Shown: positions 32,369 to 41,338 of the stretch, in pieces
Numbering within the stretch: position 1 is the stretch's first letter
Layout: every line of letters starts with the position of its first letter
Assembly: GCF_027497495.1 (NCBI RefSeq)
Contig: NZ_CP114205.1
Location: 7,626,001 to 7,690,000 of the forward strand
Direction of reading: 5' to 3'
Length of the DNA: 64,000 nt
Source of the DNA: Streptomyces tubercidicus
GTDB taxonomy: Bacteria > Actinomycetota > Actinomycetes > Streptomycetales > Streptomycetaceae
Position numbers and translations under genes: made by a program
The notes under the pieces: model-generated
The model's input: the letters and a program-made list of their open reading frames with translations, nothing else
What the model was told of the DNA's origin: nothing
Database searches by the model: none

Positions 32369-33592
32369 GTGCTGGTGAAACGTGGCAAGGAACCGGAGGC
32401 CGCCGGGCCGGACGGCGGCACCGCACGGGCGCCGGGCGGCCGGTCGCTGACCGTGCTGCTCACGACGGCCATGGCGTTCTCCATGCTTCAGCTGTTCGTG
32501 ATCGGGGCGCTCGGGCCGCGTCTGGTGGGCGAGTTGGGGATCTCGCGCACGGTGCTGGGGCTGACCACTACGGCGGGCTTCGGGGCGGCGGCCCTGCTGT
32601 CGCCGATGGCGGGCCGGCTGGTGGACCGGGTGGGCCCGCGGCGCTGTCTGATCGCCCTGCTGCTGCTCACCGCGGCTTCGCTGGCGCTCATCGGCGCCGT
32701 TCCGGGGACGGGCGTACTACTGCTGGCCGTCGCCCTCGGCGGCGTACCCCAGGCGCTGGCCAACCCCGCCACCAACAAGGTGATCCTGGCCGCCTTTCCG
32801 GCCGACCGGCGGGCCGCCGTCACCGGGCTGAAGCAGTCGGGCGTGCAGTTCGGGGCGTTCGTGGCGGGACTTCCGCTGTCGCTGCTGGCGGCGGGGGTGG
32901 GCTGGCGCGGCGCGGTCTGGGCGGCGGCCGGTACGGCGGCGCTGGCCGCGCTCTGGGCCGCCCGGATCCTGCCGGCCGACCGCCCGTCGGCCGCTGCCGG
33001 CCCGTCCGCCGCCGTCCCGTCCCCGCGCGACACCTGGCGGCTGGCCGTCTTCTCCCTGCTGCTCGGCTGCGGTATCGCCTCGGTCAACACCTACCTGGCG
33101 CTGTTCGGCTCACAGCGCCTCGGGCTGACGCCGACCGCGGCGGCTGCCCTGGTGGCCGTACTGGGAGTGGCCGGTATCGGCGGACGGGTCGGCTGGTCGC
33201 GGGTGGCGGGGCGGCCGGGCCGGGCCGAGGCGCTGCCGGCGCTGCTGGCGGCCGGTGCGGTGGGCGCCGCGCTGCTGCTCGCCGCCGCGCTCCGGGCGCA
33301 GCCGCTGGTGTGGGTGGCCGCCGTCGCGGTCGGCTCGTTCGCCGTGTCGGCGAATGCCGTCTCCATGGTGCTGGTGCTGCGGAAGGCGGCCCCCGGCCGG
33401 GCCGGGAAGGACTCGGCCCTGGTGTCGGCGGGATTCTTCGCCGGGTTCGCGGTGGGACCGCCACTGTTCGGCGCGCTGGTCTCGGCGACCGGATACGGGC
33501 CGGGCTGGCTGCTGGTGGCGGCGGAGTTCGCGGCCGCGTCGGCGATCGCCGTGCCCCTGATGTTGCGTCGTACTGGAGGGCCCGATGCCTGA
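32369..33592 (+). CDS. MFS transporter
   Basis: 407 residues from GTG 32369. Twelve hydrophobic helices, with the MFS loop 2-3 motif GRLVDRVGPRR and a helix with GGVPQALANPATNKVI. Closest in feel to the cyanate/nitrate-type or sugar-acid permeases of actinobacteria. It overlaps the GH88-like hydrolase gene by eight bases, so it may import the substrate or export the product of that enzyme. Confidence 0.88.
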   Translation: MLVKRGKEPEAAGPDGGTARAPGGRSLTVLLTTAMAFSMLQLFVIGALGPRLVGELGISRTVLGLTTTAGFGAAALLSPMAGRLVDRVGPRRCLIALLLLTAASLALIGAVPGTGVLLLAVALGGVPQALANPATNKVILAAFPADRRAAVTGLKQSGVQFGAFVAGLPLSLLAAGVGWRGAVWAAAGTAALAALWAARILPADRPSAAAGPSAAVPSPRDTWRLAVFSLLLGCGIASVNTYLALFGSQRLGLTPTAAAALVAVLGVAGIGGRVGWSRVAGRPGRAEALPALLAAGAVGAALLLAAALRAQPLVWVAAVAVGSFAVSANAVSMVLVLRKAAPGRAGKDSALVSAGFFAGFAVGPPLFGALVSATGYGPGWLLVAAEFAAASAIAVPLMLRRTGGPDA

Positions 33593-34778
33593 GACCGCCC
33601 ACGACACACCATGGGCCGACCGCGCCTGGACGGCGGTGCTGGAGCGGACCGGACAGACCGCGGCCGAGGTGGGCCCGCGCTTCCCGCTGTACGCCGACCC
33701 GGAGAGCGGCACCTGGAAGTCCACCTCCAAAGGGTCCTGGACGGGCGGCTTCTGGGCCGGACTGCTCTGGCTGCGCGCCCTTGCGTCGGGCGCTCCCCAG
33801 GACCGGGCGGCCGCTGCCGCCTGCACCGGGCGGCTGGCCCACTGGGCCGACCAGGACACCGCCACCCGCGGGCTGATCTTCTGGTACGGCACCGCCCTCG
33901 CCGCGGGGCCCGGGGACGACCGCACGGCGGCCGCGCTGCGGGAGAAAGCGGCCCGGTCCTGCCTGGCGGCGTACGACCCGCAGCGGCAACTGGTGCCCTG
34001 GGGCGCGGCGTTCGGCGGACCCCGGATGCTGGCACGGGTGGACTCGGTGCCGGGACTGGTGCCGCTGCTGGCGGGCCTGGCCGCCGACGGGGAGCGCGCG
34101 GCGTACGGCCATCTGATGCGGCATCTGACGCTGAGCCGCACCGAGTGCCCACCGCGACCGGCATGGCAGGCCGGGCCGGGCGACGGCTGGACGCCCGGCG
34201 CTGAACCCGCACCGGGATGGAGCCGCACCACGCCCTGGCTGATGCTCGGCCTCGCGGATGGCCTGCACTTCCTCACGGACGGGCTGGACTCCCGTGCGGC
34301 CGGGGCCTTGTGGGAGGCGGTGGACGGGCTGACAGCGGCGCGGCTGGCCTCGGGGGACGGGTTCACCGCGCCGCGGCCGGCCCCGGGAGACCGGCTGACC
34401 GCGCCGCGACTCACCCCGACCGCCCCGCTTGTCTCACCCGTCCCGCCCACCCCGCTCATCCCACCCGCGCAAGAGACCCACCCCTCCGGCCCGGTCGACA
34501 CCTCCGCGGCCGCCATCGAATCGGTGGCCCTGCTGAAGCTGGCCGCCCTGGCGCGGGCGACCGGCCGTGGCAGCGACGCCGAACGGCTGACCGCGCGGGC
34601 CCGGCAGATCCTGCACCGCCTGTGCACCGGCCATCTCTCGGACCGTGGGGCGCTGACCGACGGCTGCTATGACGCCGACCGCGCCCTCGCCCCGCGCCAT
34701 GAGCTGATCTGGGGCGACTTCTTCCTGGCGCTGGGACTGGCGCTGCTCACCGGCCGGGCGGATCCGTTCGCGACGTGA
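33585..34778 (+). CDS. GH88-like unsaturated glucuronyl hydrolase-fold protein
   Basis: 397 residues. The (alpha/alpha)6 signatures are visible: GSWTGGFWAGLLWL, GWSRTTPWLMLGLADGLHFL, DTSAAAIES (the GH88 catalytic Asp region) and HELIWGDFFLALGLAL. An insert of Pro/Thr-rich repeats (about 255-305, RLTAPRLTP) breaks the fold between the last two, which is unusual. GH88 enzymes cleave unsaturated uronides; the insert and short length leave the activity open. Overlaps the MFS gene by eight bases and, at its 3' end, the convergent acyl-CoA dehydrogenase gene by 32 bases. Confidence 0.75.
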   Translation: MPETAHDTPWADRAWTAVLERTGQTAAEVGPRFPLYADPESGTWKSTSKGSWTGGFWAGLLWLRALASGAPQDRAAAAACTGRLAHWADQDTATRGLIFWYGTALAAGPGDDRTAAALREKAARSCLAAYDPQRQLVPWGAAFGGPRMLARVDSVPGLVPLLAGLAADGERAAYGHLMRHLTLSRTECPPRPAWQAGPGDGWTPGAEPAPGWSRTTPWLMLGLADGLHFLTDGLDSRAAGALWEAVDGLTAARLASGDGFTAPRPAPGDRLTAPRLTPTAPLVSPVPPTPLIPPAQETHPSGPVDTSAAAIESVALLKLAALARATGRGSDAERLTARARQILHRLCTGHLSDRGALTDGCYDADRALAPRHELIWGDFFLALGLALLTGRADPFAT

Positions 34779-35994
34779 CGGAGTAGCCGCGCAGCACCCG
34801 GCGGGCGACGGCCGTGATGTGCAGTTCGTCGGGGCCGTCCAGCAGCCTGGCCGTGCGGCCGGTGCGGAACAGTCCGGGCAGCGCGGTGTCCGGGCCGAGC
34901 CCGGCCGCGCCGTGCACCTGGATCGCGGCGTCGGCCACCTGCTGGAGCATCCGGGCCGCCGCCACCTTGGCCAGCCCGGTCTCCAGCCGGGCGTCCTCGC
35001 CCGCGGCCAGCCGGGCCGCCGCCTCATGGACCAGCGGCCGGGTGGTACGGATGGCCAGCAGCGAGTCGAAGACCATCTGCTGGACGAGCTGACGGTCCGC
35101 CAGCGGCCCGGCCGACTGGCCCCGCGACCGGGCCCGCAGACACATCAGATCGAAGGCCCGCTCGGCCTGTCCGAGCCAGCGCAGACACCGCAGCACCCGG
35201 CCGAGCACCAGCCGTTCCCCGGCGATCCGCAGCGCCTGGCCGGGAGCGCCCACCACATGCTCCGGCGGCACGGCGACCCCGTCGAACGCGATCTCCCACT
35301 GACCGCCGGCGCCCAGTACCGGCAGCTCCCGCACCACCGTGAACCCCGGGGCGGACGCGGGCACCAGAAACAGCGACAGGCTGTCCGTGCCGGGCCCCTC
35401 GTCATCCACCCGCGCCAGCACGGTGATCAGATCGGCCTCGCCCGCACCCGAGATGAACCACTTGCGGCCGTGCAGGACCCACCCGCCCGCGATGTCCGAT
35501 TCGGCCCGCGTCGCGGTCAACCCCGGGTCGGTACCGGGCGTTTCGGGCTCGGTCATCGCGTAACAGGTCCGCACCTCGCCGCCGGTGATGCGCCGCAGGA
35601 AACTCTTCCGCACGGTGTCGTCGGCATGCCGGGCGAGCATCTGCACATCGAGCAGCGGAGCCGAGCCGAGCGCGGCGGGGCCGTGGTCGCTGGCCCCTTC
35701 GGCCTCCGCGATATGGGCGTAGAGCGGAAGGCCGAGCCCCTGGCCGCCGTACTCCTCCGGCAGCGGCAGGGCCCACAGCCCCTCCCGCTTCGCCTCGGCC
35801 TGGAGCCCGCGCAGCGCGGTGCGGGCCGCGTCGCCACCCGCGTCCAGCACCGGCTCGCACGGCATCACCCGCTCCCGTACGAACGCCCGGACCCGCCCTC
35901 GCAGGGCCTCGGCTTCGGGCGGGCAGTCGGGCTGCCCGAGTCCGGCGGATCCGAGCGGCGCGTCCGCCGCCGATAGGTGCTGCCCAGGGTTCAT
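34747..35994 (-). CDS. Acyl-CoA dehydrogenase family protein
   Basis: 415 residues from ATG 35994 (GAGGAG ten bases upstream). Flavoprotein motifs: LPEEYGGQGLGLPLY, CYAMTEPETPGTDP, GRKWFISGAGEADLITVLARVDDEG and the C-terminal MLQQVADAAIQVHGAAGLGPDTALPGLFRTGRTARLLDGPDELH, with the DGPDE region seen in the family. FAD-dependent alpha,beta-dehydrogenation of an acyl-CoA. It is divergent from the CoA-transferase gene across 146 bases and likely shares regulation, forming a small catabolic or precursor pathway with the ligase. Confidence 0.9.
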   Translation of the reverse strand: MNPGQHLSAADAPLGSAGLGQPDCPPEAEALRGRVRAFVRERVMPCEPVLDAGGDAARTALRGLQAEAKREGLWALPLPEEYGGQGLGLPLYAHIAEAEGASDHGPAALGSAPLLDVQMLARHADDTVRKSFLRRITGGEVRTCYAMTEPETPGTDPGLTATRAESDIAGGWVLHGRKWFISGAGEADLITVLARVDDEGPGTDSLSLFLVPASAPGFTVVRELPVLGAGGQWEIAFDGVAVPPEHVVGAPGQALRIAGERLVLGRVLRCLRWLGQAERAFDLMCLRARSRGQSAGPLADRQLVQQMVFDSLLAIRTTRPLVHEAAARLAAGEDARLETGLAKVAAARMLQQVADAAIQVHGAAGLGPDTALPGLFRTGRTARLLDGPDELHITAVARRVLRGYSVTSRTDPPGR

Positions 35995-36140
35995 GGCGTG
36001 CACGGTCTCCTCCACATCACCGGGAACTCGGTGAACCGACGGTCCGACTTACTGGCCGTGGAGTTGGTCGGCGCGGGACGCCGTCCGGTTCCCGGGTCTT
36101 GTGTGAACCAGGCGGCGGTCCGCCGCCGGAGAGGAGTGCC

Positions 36141-37937
36141 ATGGGACACCCTGCCGTCATCCGCGCGTCCCGACCGCTGGAAGAGGTGACCGTCCGGGTC
36201 GAGGGCCCGTCGGCGCTCACCACGACGGCGGCCGGCCACCTGCGGGCGCTCGGTGCCACGCTGACACCGCAGACGCCCCGAGCGCACACCGGGCCCGCGA
36301 CCTTCGAGGCCACGGGCGCGGCGGGCGCCGCCACCGCGTACACCGCCTGGGCCGATGTCCTGCCGGACGCGGACGCCGTCGACGAGGCCACCGTCCAGGC
36401 GGCCACCGGCATGATGCAGGTGCACGGCAGACGCGACGGCCGGCCGCGCGGTCTCGCCGTCGACTACGCCGCCACCTGTGCCTCCGTGCTCACCGTGCAG
36501 GGCCTGCTGGCCGCCCTGCTGGGCCGGGCGCGGGGCGGTGAGCACCCCGCGCAGGTCACCACCGGAGCGGACCGGGCCGCGCTGCTCACCCTCGGCCAGT
36601 ACCTCGCGGCGGCGAACGCCCCGGAGGCCGAAGCCGTGCCGCTGTCGCCAGGAGGGCCGCCGTTCACCGCCGGGTGCGGTACCCGCTTCGAGCTGGAGGC
36701 GCTGGACCCCGTGCCCTGGGCCCGGTTCTGGCGGGAGCTCGGTGCGCCCGAGGAGGCGATCCGCACTGGCTGGCAGCCCTTCCAGTTCCGGTACGCCACC
36801 GCCTGCGCCCCGATACCCGAGGCCCTGCACCGGGCGGCGCGCTCCGTGCCCTGGGCGCGGGTGCAACAGGCCGCCGCAGCCTCGGGGGCAGAGGTGTGCC
36901 CCCTGCACACCCCGGCCGCACTGCCCGGAGCGACGGCCGGTACCGCACCCTGGAGCCTGACCCCCGGCACCGCAGACCGGCCCGCACAGGTCACCCCCAC
37001 CACCTCCGACACAGCCCGCCCCCTCTCGGGGCTGACGGTCCTGGAAGCGGGCCGCCGTATCCAGGCCCCGCTCGCCGCCCACCTGCTCCGTCAACTAGGG
37101 GCGCAGGTCGTCCGGATCGAGCCCCCCGGCGGTGACCCGCTGCGCGGTATGCCGCCCTGCTGCGAGGACATCTCCGCCCGCTGGCTCGCGCTCAACCGGG
37201 GCAAGGACGCCGTACAGATCGATATCAAGTCCGCCGTGGGACAGACCGAGTTGCGGGAGCTGGCCTCCGGTGCCGATGTCTTCCTGCACAACTGGGCTCC
37301 GGGCAAGGCCGAACAGCTCGGCCTGGACGCCGGCCGGCTGTCGGCCGTCAACCCGGGGCTGGTGTACGCCTACACCAGCGGCTGGGCCGGCCGGCTGCCC
37401 GACGCCCCGATGGGCACCGACTTCATGGTCCAGGCCCGCACGGGCATCGGCGCGGTGGCCCGCCCCGCCGACGAACCGCCCGCGCCGTCCCTGATGACCC
37501 TCATCGACGTCCTCGGCGGACTGCTCGGCGCCGAAGCCGTGATCGCCGGGCTGCTGCTGCGCGAACGCGGCGGCCGCGGCGTACGGGTGGAGTCCTCGCT
37601 GCTGGGCGCCGCGGAAGCGCTCACCGCACCGGCGCTGCGCCGGGCGGCGGCCGGCGGGCAGCTCCGCAGCCCCGCGGGCTTCCGGCGTCCGCTGCCGACC
37701 GCCGACGGCTGGATCGCCCCCGCCGACCATTCCGCCTCCGCCGCCGCTGCCCGCGCGTCCCGGCTGACGGAGCTGACCTCGGAGCAGGCGCTCGCCGAAC
37801 TCCGCGCCGACGGCTCGGCCGCCACCGCCGTGGCCACCGACCTCGGCGCGCTCCCACAGGACCGGCGCCTCAGCGGTGCCTTCACCCGTGACTCCCATGG
37901 CTCCCTCGCCGTCCCGACGCCCTGGAGGTTCGTATGA
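36141..37937 (+). CDS. Class III CoA-transferase (CaiB/BaiF), double-length
   Basis: 598 residues from ATG 36141 (GAGGAG upstream), versus about 400 for the family. The C-terminal 300 residues are a recognisable CaiB/BaiF half (LSGLTVLEAGRRIQAPLAAHLLRQLGAQVVRIEPPGGDPLR... LNRGKDAVQIDIK... MGTDFMVQARTG with the conserved catalytic Asp). The N-terminal 270 residues resemble the second lobe of the family but are degenerate, so the gene looks like a fusion of a C-lobe-like part and a near complete copy. It overlaps the ligase gene by four bases (ATGA). Confidence 0.82.
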   Translation: MGHPAVIRASRPLEEVTVRVEGPSALTTTAAGHLRALGATLTPQTPRAHTGPATFEATGAAGAATAYTAWADVLPDADAVDEATVQAATGMMQVHGRRDGRPRGLAVDYAATCASVLTVQGLLAALLGRARGGEHPAQVTTGADRAALLTLGQYLAAANAPEAEAVPLSPGGPPFTAGCGTRFELEALDPVPWARFWRELGAPEEAIRTGWQPFQFRYATACAPIPEALHRAARSVPWARVQQAAAASGAEVCPLHTPAALPGATAGTAPWSLTPGTADRPAQVTPTTSDTARPLSGLTVLEAGRRIQAPLAAHLLRQLGAQVVRIEPPGGDPLRGMPPCCEDISARWLALNRGKDAVQIDIKSAVGQTELRELASGADVFLHNWAPGKAEQLGLDAGRLSAVNPGLVYAYTSGWAGRLPDAPMGTDFMVQARTGIGAVARPADEPPAPSLMTLIDVLGGLLGAEAVIAGLLLRERGGRGVRVESSLLGAAEALTAPALRRAAAGGQLRSPAGFRRPLPTADGWIAPADHSASAAAARASRLTELTSEQALAELRADGSAATAVATDLGALPQDRRLSGAFTRDSHGSLAVPTPWRFV

Positions 37938-39646
37938 CCCCTCGGATACCTGACCTGGTCCCCGGCACGCTCCGCCGCACCTGGGCGGCGGCCGGACACT
38001 GCCCCGATCTCGACCTTTACGCGCTGTTCAGGGCGCACCGGATGCGCCACCCGCACCGGACCGCCGTGATCGACGCACAGGGCGAGACCAGTTACGCCGC
38101 ACTGGACACCGAGGCCCGATGTCTGGCCGCCGGCCTCGCCGAGGCCGGTATCCGTCCGGGCGATGTGGTGGGCGTCCAACTGCCCAACAGCAGAGCCGCG
38201 GTGGCCGCCGATCTCGCGCTGGCCGCCCTGGGCGCGATCGCCCTGCCCTTCCCGGTCGGGCGCGGCGGACGCGAAGCCGTGTCGCTGCTCGGCCGCTCCG
38301 GGGCCCGCGCGGTGATCGCGGCCACCGCGTACCGGGGAAGCGAGCACGCCAGGGAACTGGCGGAACTGGCGGAACGGGCAGGCGCGTTGCCCGCACTGCA
38401 CACCGTGATCGCCGCCGGTCCGGGGCCGGTCCCCGCCGGGTGCCTGTCACTGGAGGAACTCACCGGCGACGGGCGGACGGGCGACGAGCGGACCGGCGAC
38501 GAGGGGACCCGCGACGGGCGCACCGGCTTCGCCCCCGAGCGGCCCGATCCCGACTCAGCGGCCCGGATCCTGGTCTCCTCCGGCTCCGAGGCGGAGCCGA
38601 AGATGGTGGCGTATTCGCACAATGCGCTGGCCGGTGGCCGCGGCAACTTTCTCGCCTCGCTGCTGGCGGACGGCACTCCGCCGCGGTGCCTGTTCCTCGT
38701 CCCGCTCGCCTCGGCGTTCGGCAGCAGCGGGACCGCGGTGACCCTCGCCCGGCACGGCGGGACGCTGGTGCTGCTCGACCGTTTCACGCCCGAGGCCGCG
38801 CTGGCGGCCCTGCGCACCCATCGGCCCACCCATGTGCTGGGCGTGCCCACGATGGTCCGCATGATGGTGGAACGCTGCGGCACGGAAGGCCGTACGGCGG
38901 ACGGGCCGACCGCGCTGATCCTGGGCGGCTCCGCGCTCGACCCGGCCACCCACGACGAGGCGGCCAGGGTCTTCGGCTGCCCGGTCGTCAACCTCTACGG
39001 ATCGGCCGACGGCGTCAACTGCCATACCGGCCTGTCGCAGCGGCCCCCGCGCCCGGACGACGGCCCGGGGATCGCGGTGGGCCGGCCCGACCCCGCCGTC
39101 TGCGAGATCCGTATCGCGCCACCGCACGGTGCGACCTCGGACGGCACCGGGGAGATCCTCGCGCGCGGCCCGATGACTCCCCTCTGCTACGTCGGCGCCC
39201 CCGAGCTGAACATGCGCTACCGCACCGCGGACGGCTGGGTACGCACCGGCGACCTGGGGACCCTCGCCGCCGACGGCACCCTGCGGGTCGTCGGCCGCCT
39301 CAAGGACATCGTGATCCGCGGCGGCGCGAACATCAGCCCCGCAGAGGTCGAGGGCGAGCTCTCCTCCCACCCGGACGTACGGGAGGTGATCTGCGTGGGC
39401 GTGCCCGACCCGCTGATGGGGGAGCGGCTCGCGGCCTGTGTGGTGCCGAGGGCCGGCCGGGAGATCACCCTGCGGAGCCTGTGCGCCCACCTCGATACGC
39501 GGGGAGTGGAGCGCCGCAAACACCCGGAACATCTGCTGCCGGTGACCGGCGCGCTGCCCCTCACCCCCGCGGGCAAGCCCGACCGCGCCGCACTGCGGGA
39601 GCGGCTCGCTGCCACGCTCCCGGACGAGCCCGCACGGACCGGGTGA
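37934..39646 (+). CDS. Acyl-CoA ligase (AMP-forming) with divergent P-loop
   Basis: 570 residues. ANL-superfamily motifs: VSSGSEAEPKMVAYSHN in place of the usual SGTTGxPK loop, NLYGSADGVN, TGDLG, GRLKDIVIRGGANISPAEVE and the C-terminal PLTPAGKPDR with the catalytic Lys. It activates a carboxylic acid as acyl-AMP and loads CoA. A stretch of Gly/Asp/Thr/Arg repeats (about 176-195, GDGRTGDERTGDEGTRDGRT) interrupts the N-domain. With the upstream CoA-transferase it offers two routes to one acyl-CoA. Substrate unknown; cyclic or aromatic acids are possible. Confidence 0.85.
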   Translation: MTPRIPDLVPGTLRRTWAAAGHCPDLDLYALFRAHRMRHPHRTAVIDAQGETSYAALDTEARCLAAGLAEAGIRPGDVVGVQLPNSRAAVAADLALAALGAIALPFPVGRGGREAVSLLGRSGARAVIAATAYRGSEHARELAELAERAGALPALHTVIAAGPGPVPAGCLSLEELTGDGRTGDERTGDEGTRDGRTGFAPERPDPDSAARILVSSGSEAEPKMVAYSHNALAGGRGNFLASLLADGTPPRCLFLVPLASAFGSSGTAVTLARHGGTLVLLDRFTPEAALAALRTHRPTHVLGVPTMVRMMVERCGTEGRTADGPTALILGGSALDPATHDEAARVFGCPVVNLYGSADGVNCHTGLSQRPPRPDDGPGIAVGRPDPAVCEIRIAPPHGATSDGTGEILARGPMTPLCYVGAPELNMRYRTADGWVRTGDLGTLAADGTLRVVGRLKDIVIRGGANISPAEVEGELSSHPDVREVICVGVPDPLMGERLAACVVPRAGREITLRSLCAHLDTRGVERRKHPEHLLPVTGALPLTPAGKPDRAALRERLAATLPDEPARTG

Positions 39647-39652
39647 CCGGTC

Positions 39653-39698
39653 GGCGGTGGTGGGGCGCGAGCATCAACGTCAACGTCCCACCACCGCC
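39653..39698. terminator. Bidirectional terminator between the ligase and metal-ABC genes
   Basis: GGCGGTGGTGGG (39653-39664) and CCCACCACCGCC (39687-39698) form a perfect 12-bp stem with a 22-nt loop, between two convergent stop codons. Confidence 0.75.
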
Positions 39699-39716
39699 CG
39701 GCAGTTCAGCCCCCGC

Positions 39717-40517
39717 TCAGGACCCGGCGAACGCCTTCTCCATCTGCTGCGCGGCCTTGCGGTACACCGCCAGCAGATCGAGGTCCTGCCCCGGGTAGTT
39801 GGCGATGCTCAGCTGCTTGGCACCCGAGCCGGGCAGCACCGTTCCGGTGGACATGTTCTCGTTGTCCAGCACGAACTTCGGCTTCTTCGCGGACAACTTG
39901 GACAGCTGAGCAGGCGTCACCGCCTCCGGCCCGTAGGTGCCCACCATGTCCGCCCCGGCGAGCTCGGCCGCCCACGTGGTGAACATCTGCGCCGTCACCG
40001 CCGGGGCCTTGCCGCCGGGCCAGGAAGCCTTGACCTTCTTGTGCAGCGACTCCCACTCCTTGCCGAACGCGGCGTTCCACCGCGCGGCTGCCTTCTCGGT
40101 ACCGAACGCCTTGCCCAGACGCGTCACATTGGCCTTCGTCTTCGACGGGGAGTTGTCCAGATTCAGCTCGGTCATCTGGGCCTTGGAGCCCGCCGCCTCC
40201 TTGATTCGGCCGGCGAAGGGCTCGAACGAGGAGTAGAGGACATGGTCGGCCTTCGCGACCTTGGCCAGATCGGACGGCTTGACGTCGTAATCGGGCGCAT
40301 GCCGGATGGCGGCGGGGACGATGGAGGTGACGTTCTTCGCGCCGGCGGCCTTCGCCAGCGCCGCCTCCCACACCGTGGTGGCGACCACCACCGGTCCGGA
40401 GCCGGCCTTGTCGGCCGCGCCCTCCTCCGAGGTCGCGCCGGAGCCGCAGCCGGAGATCAGCAGCAGACCCGCGCTCAGTGCGGTGAGGGTACGGACGAGG
40501 ACGCGGGTTCGCGCCAT
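39717..40517 (-). CDS. ZnuA-like metal-binding lipoprotein of an ABC importer
   Basis: 266 residues from ATG 40517. A lipoprotein signal with LISGC (residues 19-23) is followed by the ZnuA/TroA fold: VVVATTVWEAALAKAAGAKNVTSIVPA, the H-APDYDVKPSDL segment holding the first metal His, DHVLYSSFEPF, and the C-lobe LSAKKPKFVLDNENMSTGTVLPGSGAK. The His-rich loop of classic ZnuA is absent. Zn or Mn uptake is the expected role. The gene start overlaps the permease end by 43 bases. No Zur-type site was seen upstream of the operon. Confidence 0.82.
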   Translation of the reverse strand: MARTRVLVRTLTALSAGLLLISGCGSGATSEEGAADKAGSGPVVVATTVWEAALAKAAGAKNVTSIVPAAIRHAPDYDVKPSDLAKVAKADHVLYSSFEPFAGRIKEAAGSKAQMTELNLDNSPSKTKANVTRLGKAFGTEKAAARWNAAFGKEWESLHKKVKASWPGGKAPAVTAQMFTTWAAELAGADMVGTYGPEAVTPAQLSKLSAKKPKFVLDNENMSTGTVLPGSGAKQLSIANYPGQDLDLLAVYRKAAQQMEKAFAGS

Positions 40518-41338
40518 GAGGGAGTTCTCCGTTCGGGGATGAGATGAGCTGCGAGCGCGACCGCACCCGCAGTGAGGACGAGGACCGGGCCGGGCGGCAG
40601 GTCCCAGGCCAAGGAGGCAAGAAAACCGACGACGTTCACCACCAGCCCGATGCCGACCGCCCACAGCGTGATCGACACCAGGGAGCGGCCGATCCGGCGG
40701 GCGGCGAGGGCGGGCAGCAGCGTGAGCGCGTCCACCAGCAGGGCCCCGGTCAGCCGGATGGCACCCGCCACCGCGACCGCCACCAGTACCAGCAGCAGCA
40801 CCGTGAGCCGCTGCACCGCCACCCCGGAGCACAGCGCCAGCTCCCGGTCGTGCAGCAGCAACGACAGCTCACGGCGCCGCCAGACGAACAGCGCGGGAAG
40901 AGCCACCGCCAGAGCGCCCAGCACCGCAAGGTCGGCGGGGCGCACCGCCAGGATCGAACCCCACAGCAGCGCGAAGGCCCCGTTCGCGTTCACCCCGGAC
41001 AGCGCCAGCATCAGCAGCGCGGCGGCGATCGCCAGACTCATCAGCAGCCCCATGGCCCCCGACAGCCCGTCCGCCGTACGCGCCAGGGGCGCCACCCCGG
41101 CACCGGCCAGCGCACAGGCGACAAGCGCGCACAACACCGGTTCCAGGCCCAGCAGTTGACCCGCTGCGATACCCAGCAGCGCCACATGCATCATCGCGAA
41201 ACGCACCGGCATGATGTCCAGCCCGACGATCACCACACCCACGATCGGCAGTCCCATGGCGGCGAGCAGCAGACCGGCCCCGGCACGCTGCACCGGCACG
41301 AGCTGGAGCAGGTCACCGACCTGCTGGAGCGCGCTCAC
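40475..41338 (-). CDS. ZnuB-like ABC-3 family metal permease
   Basis: 287 residues from GTG 41338, overlapping the ATPase stop by four bases (GTGA). About eight hydrophobic helices; LPIVGVVIVGLDIMPVRFAMMHVALLGIAAGQLLG and VQRLTVLLLVLVAVAVAGAIRLTGALLVDALTLLPALAARRI are typical of the ABC-3 zinc/manganese permeases. Middle gene of the operon ATPase-permease-binding protein. Confidence 0.88.
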   Translation of the reverse strand: MSALQQVGDLLQLVPVQRAGAGLLLAAMGLPIVGVVIVGLDIMPVRFAMMHVALLGIAAGQLLGLEPVLCALVACALAGAGVAPLARTADGLSGAMGLLMSLAIAAALLMLALSGVNANGAFALLWGSILAVRPADLAVLGALAVALPALFVWRRRELSLLLHDRELALCSGVAVQRLTVLLLVLVAVAVAGAIRLTGALLVDALTLLPALAARRIGRSLVSITLWAVGIGLVVNVVGFLASLAWDLPPGPVLVLTAGAVALAAHLIPERRTPSWREPASSSVPSPH

